This document shows positions 47,301 to 57,200 of a stretch of DNA of 64,000 nt, piece by piece. The translations under genes and the position numbers were made by a program. Numbering within the stretch: the stretch's first letter is position 1; each line of letters opens with the position of its first letter. Source of the DNA: Paracyclopina nana (taxonomy: Eukaryota > Arthropoda > Copepoda > Cyclopoida > Cyclopettidae); the NCBI GenBank assembly GCA_019096065.1, contig JAGUCH010000001.1:15934001-15998000 (forward strand), in the 5' to 3' direction. The notes beneath the pieces are model-generated. The model searched no databases. It saw only the letters and a program-made list of their open reading frames with translations, and was not told the origin of the DNA.

Positions 47301-48514
47301 ACTCTAGAATTGATGACTTCAGCGCTATTTCAGTTTATCAAAAAAGACCGATTCTACTCGATAAATCGAGCTACTTGACTTATCTAATAGCGAAGAACAT
47401 ACATGACACAAATCATGCCTCGCTAAAAGAGTCATTAGCTGAAATGTACAAATTCTTCCATTGCTCAGGTTTACGAGTCATGATGAAGAACATAATCAAA
47501 AAATGCTACGAATGCAAGCTCACAAAAGGTAAACCTTATCAAAGCCAAATAATGGCGAAGCTTCCGGACTCGAAATTTGACAAACTCCGGCTCTTCGAGT
47601 CAATCGCAATAGACTTTGCGGGACCTTTAAAGGTCATATTTGGCAGAGGTACTAAAAAGTACTATCTACTGGTCTTTGTCTGCTTACAAACTCACGCATT
47701 CCACATGGAATTGTGCGAAAGTATGGCAACAGAGCACGTATTAACAGCGTTCCAAAGGTTCGCAAGTAAACGTAGAATTCCAAAAATGGTCAGATCTGAC
47801 AACGCTGCGCAGTTCACAGCTACTAAAAACTTGGTCTTACCTGACATAGAAAGTCTTCAATCCAAGTTGAACATTGAACAATGGGAATTCTCCCCAGTTT
47901 ACAGCCCACAAAACAATGGGTTAGCTGAACGAATGGTTGGATTAGCTAAAGCCAGACTGCCATGTCTTCAATCCACAGAATTCACCCTGGACAGTCTTCT
48001 AACAAGCATTGACATGATCACTGACTTGATTAACAGTAGACCTGTAGAATACATAAACACGAGTAAAATTGAAGGCATTTTATGCATTAATGACATACTT
48101 AAATGCGGCCTCAACTATGACGAAAGTCTGCTCCATGTCAAAGCAGAAAACAAATTTTCAGAGCTCTATTTGACAATTAGAGCACAAATTGACGATTTTT
48201 GGTCTCAATGGACGAAAGCTGTCATTGATGAACTGAAAAAATATCCTAAATGGACAAAATTTCGGGATAACCCGAAACTGGGCGAAATTTGCATCTTAAT
48301 GCCGACGTCCACAAGCAAAAAAGACTGGAAAAATCCAAGGTACGAGTGGAAATGGGGACGAATCCATTCGCTAATCAAAGACTCAGACGATGTCATTCGA
48401 AAATGCGAAGTCCTCATTGCCTCGGATCAAACCAAAACTGAAAAATACAAAATAAAACCTGCAAAGAGAGAAATATATTCAATTAGACAATTGATTCCAC
48501 TTAATATTCTCTAA
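44324..48514 (+). pseudogene. pol: BEL/Pao Pol polyprotein interrupted by one stop codon
   Basis: One reading frame, open except for TAA at 45212-45214, which splits it into 44324-45211 and 45215-48514. The first part has the aspartic-protease-like region (LDEASSNTFIS near 44460) and the start of the reverse transcriptase region. The second has the RT catalytic YMDD near 45694, RNase H (HAFCDASKKA near 46272), an integrase zinc-binding HHCC region (47390-47515), and the DDE core (AIDFAG near 47610, RSDN near 47794, NNGLAE near 47920). It ends with a C-terminal DUF5641-like region (YEWKWGRI near 48345). No frameshift is seen. Expression is predicted through -1 frameshifting from gag. The lone stop is probably a recent disabling mutation, since it lies in a conserved frame; regulated readthrough cannot be excluded. 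Confidence 0.9.
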
Positions 48515-49003
48515 AAACGCGGGGAAAATAACACAAAAGTGTCGATTTAAGTTCTAAACGCGGGGAACTTTGAATTTGGAAACTGCGTGAATCCAAAACA
48601 AAAACAAAGGACTCGGCATCAAGCTTAGAGCCAGAGTTAAAACCGAGTCTATATGACGTCACGAATTATCGCAAAACTCGAGAATTGCGGGGAAGGCTAA
48701 ACGGCGTTTCGCGCCGCGAACACCCGTAAACAAAGGAATTCTCACTTTTGCTACTCAGCAATCATAACAAAGGTCAAAATGCACCTAAAACCAAAAATCC
48801 GCGAATCCAAGGTTAAGACAAGTGCAAAAACTGACATCACGTACAGTTGAGATGCACGTAAGGTTGAGAAAACCTCAGTCTCGGCGAGGTATTTAAAGCC
48901 CACGAGGCATCCACCCCGATCATTTCATGTTCGAAATTCCACGGGTAACCCCAACGCCATCGTCCCCTCACCTCGTCTAACAAGTTCAAAAACTCAGTCA
49001 AAA
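48515..49003 (+). promoter_or_regulatory. Intercistronic region with candidate internal promoter
   Basis: Between pol and the extra ORF. GCGGGGAA purine-type words repeat near 48519, 48560 and 48690, resembling the 3' polypurine tract. A TATA-like GGTATTTAAAGCC at about 48888 is followed about 28 bases later by TCATTT, a fit to the initiator consensus. This suggests an internal promoter for the downstream ORF. Confidence 0.45.
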
Positions 49004-50410
49004 ATGGCTCGTCAATTGACTTCGTCATCGTCCAAAAGGACTGCTTTTGAACACAAGTTCAATAAGCCTTCCTTCTTCAGCGAACTGAAAAAGAAAGGAG
49101 TCGGCATCGCCGAAGTCTTGCTCAACCCGAAGGATCGAATCCTGGGCTCGAAAGCCCAAGAAGGCCATATTAAGAAGGTTCCAGTCGAGCACTTGAAAAA
49201 GAGGCTGGATTGGGTCAACTTGGACAGCCTCAGGCTCCTCCACCTCAGCAGGGGGGAAGTCTACGAAGCCATCAACGTATACAAGGATCTAGCGTTCGCT
49301 TTTGAAAAGGCTTTGTATGACGGTAACATTCAATCCCCGTATTCAACGTATAAAGCTCTGCAAACAGAGGAGACGCGTCGCCTGGCCCGCCGAAACCACC
49401 TGGAACTCCAAAGAGAGGTGGATGGCATCGAGGACCTAATCAGATTAGATCGGGAAGGTGAAAACACCATGCCTGCCCCCCGGTCTGCAGCCCCCCCTCG
49501 TAATGATCGCAAACGATCACACCGAAGTTCATCCAGGGCTAGAGGTGACGAGCTGACTGCAAACTTTCCGCTTTCTGTCACTTTTAGGGACCCTCGCACT
49601 GACCCAAAAGGGCTAGCTAGCACTATAACTAGTGACAAGCTAATTCTCGTCTCCATCAGCGCTCTAAACAGAGTTGTGGATCAAAATCCACAAATAGCTA
49701 TGGACGACTTCTTTCGTCATAATAATGACTTCGTTCGTCCGGATCGCAAATGGGAGCTGCGTAAACGCGAGGCAGACTTTGTCGCCTACCTTAGAAGGTA
49801 TCCCGGCATCCAGTCTTCGTCATCGTCTGTGATGTCTGCATCGTCCTCAGCAGAGGCTTCAATGGCGGCCTCAGACGAGTCATATCACCCGCCCAGAGAC
49901 AGCGAGGCTTCGATGTCTTCCTCCACCACGTCGCTGGAACCCGGATCTGAGCCCTCGATGACTTCGAGGTCTACTACGTCCATCTCTGATCCGGATGATT
50001 CGGCCCCCGCCTCAGACTTAGAGGAGATGAAGAAGAAGATTCTTCCATTCGCCCAGGTGATGCTGAAATCCGATTCACCAGCCTCAGCAACCTCGACCAA
50101 GGCTCCGGCACCATGCGAACGGCCTCCAATAGATCTCATCGATCTCGAATCGGTGGCCACGGCGCCAAAACTGGCGAAGGAGACGGAAAAGAACGACGAA
50201 ATCGCTCCGCCGTCGCATCTGAGAACGAACGTGGTCACTCAACCTCCCGCGGTAGTCAGACGCCCTTCTACCCCAATTCCAGCACCTCCGGGAGCTCTGG
50301 CAGTCCCATACCCATCAGGAGACGTGGACGAGCTCCTCAAAAGAGAAGACGGAGAAGTAGAAGACCTCGACTATGAAATGGATGATTCTATTCTGCGTGA
50401 AAATGATTGA
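49004..50410 (+). CDS. Extra ORF of the BEL element, 468 residues, unknown function
   Basis: An intact frame from ATG 49004 to TGA 50408-50410, between integrase and the 3' LTR, where retroviruses carry env. It has no signal peptide, membrane segment or Cys pattern of an envelope protein. Residues 1-150 are basic and helix-prone (FFSELKKKGVGIAEVLLN, EVYEAINVYKDLAFAFEKAL, RLARRNHLELQREVDGIEDL). Next is an Arg/Ser-rich stretch (RKRSHRSSSRARG), then a folded-looking part at about 190-270 (LSVTFRDPRTDPK, ILVSISALNRVVDQNP, DFVAYLRRYPG). The remaining 200 residues are Ser-rich, acidic and Pro-rich, ending EDLDYEMDDSIL. I do not recognise a family. An RNA- or Gag-associated accessory protein, or a captured host exon set, are both possible. 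Confidence 0.8.
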   Translation: MARQLTSSSSKRTAFEHKFNKPSFFSELKKKGVGIAEVLLNPKDRILGSKAQEGHIKKVPVEHLKKRLDWVNLDSLRLLHLSRGEVYEAINVYKDLAFAFEKALYDGNIQSPYSTYKALQTEETRRLARRNHLELQREVDGIEDLIRLDREGENTMPAPRSAAPPRNDRKRSHRSSSRARGDELTANFPLSVTFRDPRTDPKGLASTITSDKLILVSISALNRVVDQNPQIAMDDFFRHNNDFVRPDRKWELRKREADFVAYLRRYPGIQSSSSSVMSASSSAEASMAASDESYHPPRDSEASMSSSTTSLEPGSEPSMTSRSTTSISDPDDSAPASDLEEMKKKILPFAQVMLKSDSPASATSTKAPAPCERPPIDLIDLESVATAPKLAKETEKNDEIAPPSHLRTNVVTQPPAVVRRPSTPIPAPPGALAVPYPSGDVDELLKREDGEVEDLDYEMDDSILREND

Positions 50411-50432
50411 TAAATGTAAGGCCCTTTCATTT

Positions 50433-50441
50433 AGCGGGGAA
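50433..50441 (+). promoter_or_regulatory. Polypurine tract
   Basis: AGCGGGGAA directly precedes the 3' LTR, the position where plus-strand synthesis is primed. It is purine-only apart from one C. Confidence 0.6.
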
Positions 50442-50642
50442 TGTTTGAATTTTCCCGCTCCCTCCCCCATATATCAAACTTGTCAGCTGACGCTCAATAA
50501 AGATCAGTTACATTCCACCTTTCCATCCAACAAGTTGTTCATCACGAGATTTATTCTTCGGTTACAAACTTATAAGTATTACTTCGTAAAGTCATCGGCA
50601 ATTTTCTCCAAGGACTAGTATCCGGGTAGCAAATTGCTTACA
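50442..50642 (+). repeat. 3' LTR of the BEL/Pao element
   Basis: 201 bp, same as 40671-40871 apart from one base; followed by the target duplication CTCTG at 50643-50647. Confidence 0.95.
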
Positions 50643-50647
50643 CTCTG

Positions 50648-51252
50648 TTCTCTTATGGTTTTTGTCAAACAATTACTTGCTTAAACCACTTGCGCGTTCA
50701 TGTTATTCAAAGGAGCATAAAAGGCCACACTTCAAAAGCCAGTGACAAATGCTTTCAAATGCCTTTATTTGCTTTTTTAAGAATGAGCCTTTCCTTTGTG
50801 GTCGTGTAGCCAATACGTTGCGCAATTTAATTTCAACGGGAGATTTTTCTAATGTTTAAAAGTGGAAAAAAGTGCATCAACAGGGTAGGCTCGAAAAAAA
50901 ATCCTATTTTTTCGAACTATGATGTACTTAGAAAATTAACCACCGAGCAATTGCACGGAAAGTGGAACTGCCTCATTTTCGTACGTATTATTCATGAAGA
51001 CCACCGTTTGCTGTATAATTGTTTCTTTTACCCTACCTTTTTAGCCAGAAATCCCTAGGCAATAATAATTGCTATGAAAAAATAAACGTATGATGGATGA
51101 ATTATACACACAGCCTAACTTTTTTACGCTCGCGTACACAAAAATGCTGTGGGCAAAGGCCAAAAAAGACTCTTTTTCTGTACATCATCATCATCAATTA
51201 TTCACTCATCCACTTGAATTTGTAGGTCATGGTATGACGACATTGAGTTGCT
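50648..51252. other. Intergenic between the BEL insertion and GSE1
   Basis: AT-rich, no gene supported. This is the right half of the pre-insertion intergenic gap between AFMID and GSE1. Confidence 0.4.
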
Positions 51253-51258
51253 TTTATT
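51253..51258 (-). terminator. Poly(A) signal of GSE1
   Basis: TTTATT on plus (AATAAA on minus) lies about 40 bases after the GSE1 stop codon. Confidence 0.55.
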
Positions 51259-51295
51259 GTCGCTGCAGCACATTTAGCATTCTAGGCATGATTTT

Positions 51296-54200
51296 TTAAA
51301 GCGCTTTTATCTCGGCAATGTCCGCCAAAATGCTGTTGAACTTGGTTCTCAAATCACTATGTCTTGTCTGTAGATCTTTTTGGACTCTTGCTAGAACTGA
51401 AACGTTAGAAGAGAGATTGTCAATTTGGCCGCGTTTCCCCGCCATTTCTGACTGCAATCGTTTTTGTTGCTCACGTAAGCTCGACATTTCTTCAGCAACA
51501 TCTGAAATAAATGAGAAAAATGGGGAATGTTTGTGGAAAGCATTACATCTTTTTAATTAAAAGTTGCATCACATTTTGTCTTTTCGAAACACTTATTTTT
51601 AGCGCCTGATTATTCTAACGAATGTGGAAAATTCCAAATATTTAGATAGGAAAGTTTCCTGCTTTCGAATTATCCAAAAGTTATTTTAGCTTTCCATGGT
51701 CAATTGCGCATATATGGCTCTGTAATTTTGAAAGTTTTCAGTCTTGAGAAAATGTACGCCAACTTTGGTAGGTTTATGTGGATTTTATGCTTCAAGCCAA
51801 TAAATATTTGACAAGAAAGCATTAAACAGGTCAAGGAGCATTTGGATTCGTATTTTTTCTAGACTTAAAACGCAAGCCGTAAAACTTACTATATGTTCAC
51901 TCGTTTTAATTTTCAATTCTGACTATTTGATTCAAGCTCTGTAAGCAATAACTATCTATAATGTGCTACCATTATAAACTTGCTTGCTTGAGTAGCATTT
52001 ATGCCATAAGCAAGCAAAAGTGGTATAAAAAAATTTAAAAAAGCAGGCTACTGCTCCAATTACCTTGGTTATACTTTTTGTAGGAATCTATGATAGCCTC
52101 AATACCAGGCCACACCATGATTGCTCCAGACTTGACTGAATTGTTATTATGGTTGAGGCTGGCATTCATGACTGAGGCCAGGCCTGGAATGTTTAGGGTG
52201 CCACTTTGGTACCAAGCTGGAGGCATTTCTGCGGGAGTTACATCAAGCAAACTACTCTTGGAAACTGGCAGCAAAGTTGACAAATTTATGGGCAAAGGCC
52301 TACTGCTACAGCTTGAGCCACTTGAGGCCACAGACTCGGCAATCTCCGAGGCTGGAGAGACAGGTGCTGTCGTTGGATAACTTGAGGCGGCCGTGTCAGG
52401 ATTCAGGAACACATCATTACATTTTTTTCTTGGCTGTTGGCAGGCCGATGAATCGCGGACCTTGGTGAAGTAGGAGACAGTTATGGAGCTCGATTTCCTG
52501 GCCAACTTGTCGTCTAAAATGACTGACCAGGCAGCATCATGTTCTAAAATAGGATATGAAGATACAATATGTGATATGATATTGCGTAAGATTACACTAG
52601 TTTCACGTAAGTATGAGATACAGTTGCACTGACACTCGACTTTTTTCAGGTCTTACGTTACTTAGCTTGTTGTCCATTTTAGCTGCACTCACTCTGAATG
52701 CTCCTTCATTTTGATTAAAAAATTAAGGTAACAGACAGAGAAGCAAACACAACCATATAAACGCAAGCGTCATCTTGCTGCTGGCTTACAGAAATTAATT
52801 GTGAAAGCGTGGGATGATCTAAGGCCCGGAATTTCTTTGTCTTATTCTGAGTCATTTACGTCGAAGAGCTCTACTTATGGGAAGGTACAATAAAGCGCAG
52901 CTCATCTACTTAACTTTTGCCAAGCAGCCAAATTCTGCCTTTATTCTACAACTTTGGTAGTTGAGGCCAAATTTGCACTTGCTTTCTTGCAAAATGTGAA
53001 AAACACAAAATGGATGAGGTAACTTCATGAGCTGACCTTTACAACCTTGGCAATAGAAAAAGAAGTACTACCAAGAAAGTTTTGTGCGTTGCTCTGTTAT
53101 TGTATATTTATAAGCGGTGAGTGTGCTGGAATATTTGTTTTGTATTGCTGTTGTAACAAAGCTGCAGTTTCAGCTAGAACACTTTTTTTCTGATTCTATA
53201 AGGGCGATCCCATGTTATAATTTTTAGTCAAGTTACGTTGCTAAAACAGCAACCTTACTTGATCAGTTCAGTTCAGCTTGTTCTATCCAAGTTCGGTTCG
53301 TTTTAGCAACGTTCAGTTGACTGCTGAGCTGACATGCCAACGCGTTGTACATCAGCAGCTGATGAGCGAAGTTACCTTTTCTCAATTAAGCAAGCTTCAG
53401 TTACTACTCATATGAGAACACTTTTGGCATCTAAGTTCATTTTGGCAACTGAACTTAGCTGGGCAAGTAAGCTAGTACTATATAAAATAAAGCTAAGTTT
53501 AGTTCTATCTACATAAATATCTGGGAACAGAACTGAACTAAACATAACTTTCTACCTAACTTAACTTGACTAACTGGCCAATACGGGAACGCCCTTATTC
53601 CTTATAATTGGATCCGGTCTCATATTTAATTGTCTGCTGAGTAACCAACCCTTCATGTTGTCCATTATTAGTAAGATGTCAATTTGATATTTAGCTTTAA
53701 ATATCCTCGTATTTATTATTGGCCATAAATAAGTAGCTATGTTGCTAAGAGGCAAAAATATATCATAAACAAGGCAACTTTAGGCGAATGTTTACTACAT
53801 TTGGCTTTCAGCCTTAAGCTTAGCCTCGGGCATATACCACCAAGATATCTTCGCTACACAATTGCTAAATGTAATCATCAAATATGTGTTTCTGCATAAA
53901 ATTCATTCCTTAATTACAATATACCATAGTTGCTTTGATTACTCATCTATTGATTGATTAATTAGAGGCAATCAATGCAGCACGTGATATCTTTAAGTAC
54001 CTTTCTTGTCGTCCTCTCCACATTTCCATAGACCGAGCATAGTGAAAAACATAAGTTTGGCATTCGTATCTGGAGGCAATTTCGTAGATGGGCATGGAAT
54101 TGGAAGAGTTGGCGAGGGAGGCTGCGAAATTGGCCAGAATGACTTGTCCCTACACTTGCTGCCTTTTTTTCGCTCTAATTTTGAGAGATACTCCACATCT

Positions 54201-57200
54201 GAAAAAGCTCACAAGTTTCAATTTGCTGAAAGTAACTCAACTCAAGTAGGCTAATTGTACAGACAGCTAGAAGCCAGAAAGCCTCGCCAAGAGAGTGAGA
54301 GAAAAATGCCACGAAATGCCAAGAGGCAAAAGGTTTCCCCCTATAGTGAAAATCACAATTAATTACTCTAATTACCGTTTCTCTTGCGATGAGTGCCCAA
54401 CCTGAAATATCTGAGATATTTCAGCTTTTCTTTTGGAATGGCATCTTCTTTGATGCTGTTGGAGTCATCCAGATCTTCTTCCTCCTCTTTTTTGGTGTTG
54501 GCACAATTTAACGAGGCTGTCGTGGAAGTCGGCTTAGCATGATGCTTCTTTTTTGCCTTTAAATGGTTATTTAGTATCTGAAAAAAGGAATCTGATAATT
54601 GGACCTCACTCAACCGTACCATTACATGGAGTGCCACAGAAAAGGATAATGATATGCTGAGCAATTTTCATGCACTAGGAATTATCTTAGAAAAAAAGTA
54701 TTAAGATGAAGCCAAATTAGGCCCCATCTAGCATCATCATGGCTTGGGTAAGAAGCTTGACAAGTATATTAAGCCTAATTTTCCTTATTCCACAAAGCAG
54801 TAGTTTCAAAAATAGACGCATAGGTCGTTAAAGGCTACCTTGTGAGATTCATGTCCAACTCCAGTGGGAGTTGTGGTTGGATGTGAAGCTTTGTCGGGAT
54901 GAATGATATTGTTGTTGATATTGATTAGGTTGTGTCCTTCATCTTTCTTCTTCTTCATACGTGCCATTTCGTCATCGTTTTCGGACTCATTGTTCGAACT
55001 GGTGCCAGTTTTGTAGTCATCCTCAAACGGCCTGACAAATGGCGGTTTCTTGGCTGAGGAAGGCTGCTGGCCTTTACCACGGATCCCGCGTAATAAAGAG
55101 GCTGTGGTAGAGGTTGTGGCAGATGTACTGCAAACCTCGTGAGGTGGGACAAAGGGCGCGGTGGACAGGTTTGAGGTGATATTTTTCACAGCTGAAATGT
55201 CCAAAGGTTGAGTGGGCAAGCGTATTTCTGTCGGCGTCTGAGGAGCTATCAAGGGAGGCGTGGCTAATGAGGGCGGGGGCCTTATGTTCAGGAGTGCAGA
55301 ATTCTCCACGTTGACATTTGAGGCCGCCATCGAGGTCATGGGTGGTGTCAAATTCAATTCCCATGCCGGCCTCTTAGGCGACGAGACGGGTTGTTGTTGA
55401 TGCTCCTTTGTTAGTGTGGATCGTCTCCGTTTTCGATCCTTCTTCGAAGATGTGTCTATCTTTTCTGGGGCCGTTAATTGCGGATCTTGGCTGAAAGAGG
55501 CTGCAGAGGAGGGTGGGGTTGATAGAAGAGCCGAAAACGAGGCTGAGGTCGCGGGCAAGGCTCGAGTCATGAGTTCTTGTGGCGAATAAAAGCCGGAAAA
55601 GGCTGCATTTGTTGGTGATGCGAATGAGGCTGACCTTGCCAGAGCTGAGTAGCGCTCTAATTGAGCTCTGTATAGAGACTCAGCGGCATCGAGGCTGTAA
55701 CAAAGTTAATTTGACGTGAATCAATTATAGTTATATTGCTTCTTTTGATTAAAATTGATCAATTGTGGGCGAATGGAAAAAGCCTTAGGCGGTTGAACAA
55801 ATTGTTATTTCCTAGTCATTATCTTTGGTATTTTTATTTCTACAATATTCCATTGTGTGTCTTTTTTGGGGCTGTACATAATGAGAGAAAATTGCTTTTT
55901 ATGATTCAAGTTTGAAAAGGTTATTTTACCAATGAAGCTACTTCGTTGCAAAGAATTTCTAACAATGTCACTCAGATGAGATTATCATCTTGGTAAATAT
56001 CCTTGTAGTACTTTTTTAAGAGGTCTCAAACAAATGCGAGTCACGTAACACACCATTCATTAAAAAATAGGCAAGTAACTAGATCGTCTCAGACAGGGCC
56101 ATCCACTATGACAATTCTAGACGGAAGTATGCAAGCTAATTCACTAAACTTATTTTAGTTCTTTCGTCATTTGTGCGGTGGCGCTTATGCTGCTTGCTTC
56201 AATGAAAAAGCGGGAAATTCAAATTTAGATTTTAGCGCCAACTTTTTAGTGCTCGAGTGGGAGGAGCCTGTTAATCAGCTTTACCAGACATGGAATTTTT
56301 ACTTCAAGAATTGCTTAAATATGGCATTTTCTCTCATCTGACAGCTTTTTCGTGAAACTCACGATTCATAGAACTCTACTTTTTTCGTCAGAAGCCCTTC
56401 CATAGCATAGTCAGATGAAGTGTAGAAGTACAGCTGAGATAAGGGGTCACCTTACATTATAGATCATCTTGGTCTCAGAGTAATTTTCTGTAGCGCAACA
56501 ATTGTTCGCGGAGTCACGCAACCTTTTCGCATCAGGAGAAAGCTCACGTACCCATATGGCGAAGCAGTCAAGTGCGGCGAAGGAAAAAAAGCCGGATGGT
56601 ATCCATAAGAGGCCGCAAAGGCCGATGCCGCATAGCTGGCCATCGAGTGATTGACCTCCGGTCTGTAAGGCTGAAATCCGGTTGTTTCGGACACAGCCGT
56701 CCTGGGTGCGGAATTCATGATTGAAGTGATGGTGGTGGAAGCCAAAGAGGCCGCATTCGAGTCACTCGACCGATCAAAGCCCTAAAGAGGAGAATGAATG
56801 GAGCTTGTCTGGGAAGTAATGTTATTGCTTATACCCTTCGCACGTCCAGCAGAGCTGGTGGTTCCTGGTGGTGAACCACAAGTCCTGTTGAGGCCGAGCT
56901 CGAGGTCATTGAGGAAGGAAGCTCATTTGCAACGCTGCTAGCATTTTTGGCCAGATTTCTCAGAGCGGCTGCGAATGAAGAAGAGCTGCTTTTAGGCGAC
57001 GACGACGTCGTTGAGGTCGGAGTCGCTGAGGCTGAGGGCCGTTTGATTGATGACGAGGCTGCTCCACTCGACTTGGGCTGTTTCACACCAGCTGCAGCTG
57101 AAAAAAAGGATCTGTTATAAGGGATGATGTCGCAAAGCCACAGCTTTCACCAAATATAGCATTTCATACAGAACTATATAACCTCGCATATGCAACTATA

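Larger units (their letters stand above)
40671..50642 (+). mobile_element. BEL/Pao LTR retrotransposon, nearly intact
   Basis: A 9972-bp element with 201-bp LTRs, a 5-bp target duplication CTCTG, a primer-binding site, a 930-bp leader, gag, pol and an extra ORF before the 3' LTR. Domain order (gag with zinc knuckles, protease, reverse transcriptase, RNase H, integrase) and the 5-bp duplication are typical of BEL/Pao. The nearly identical LTRs show recent insertion. It landed just beyond the AFMID poly(A) signal in the same orientation. Confidence 0.95.

Noticed and set aside
49004..50410. Envelope gene of an errantivirus-like element
   Set aside because: No signal peptide, transmembrane segment, furin-site-plus-fusion-peptide arrangement or conserved cysteines; the composition is charged and Ser-rich.
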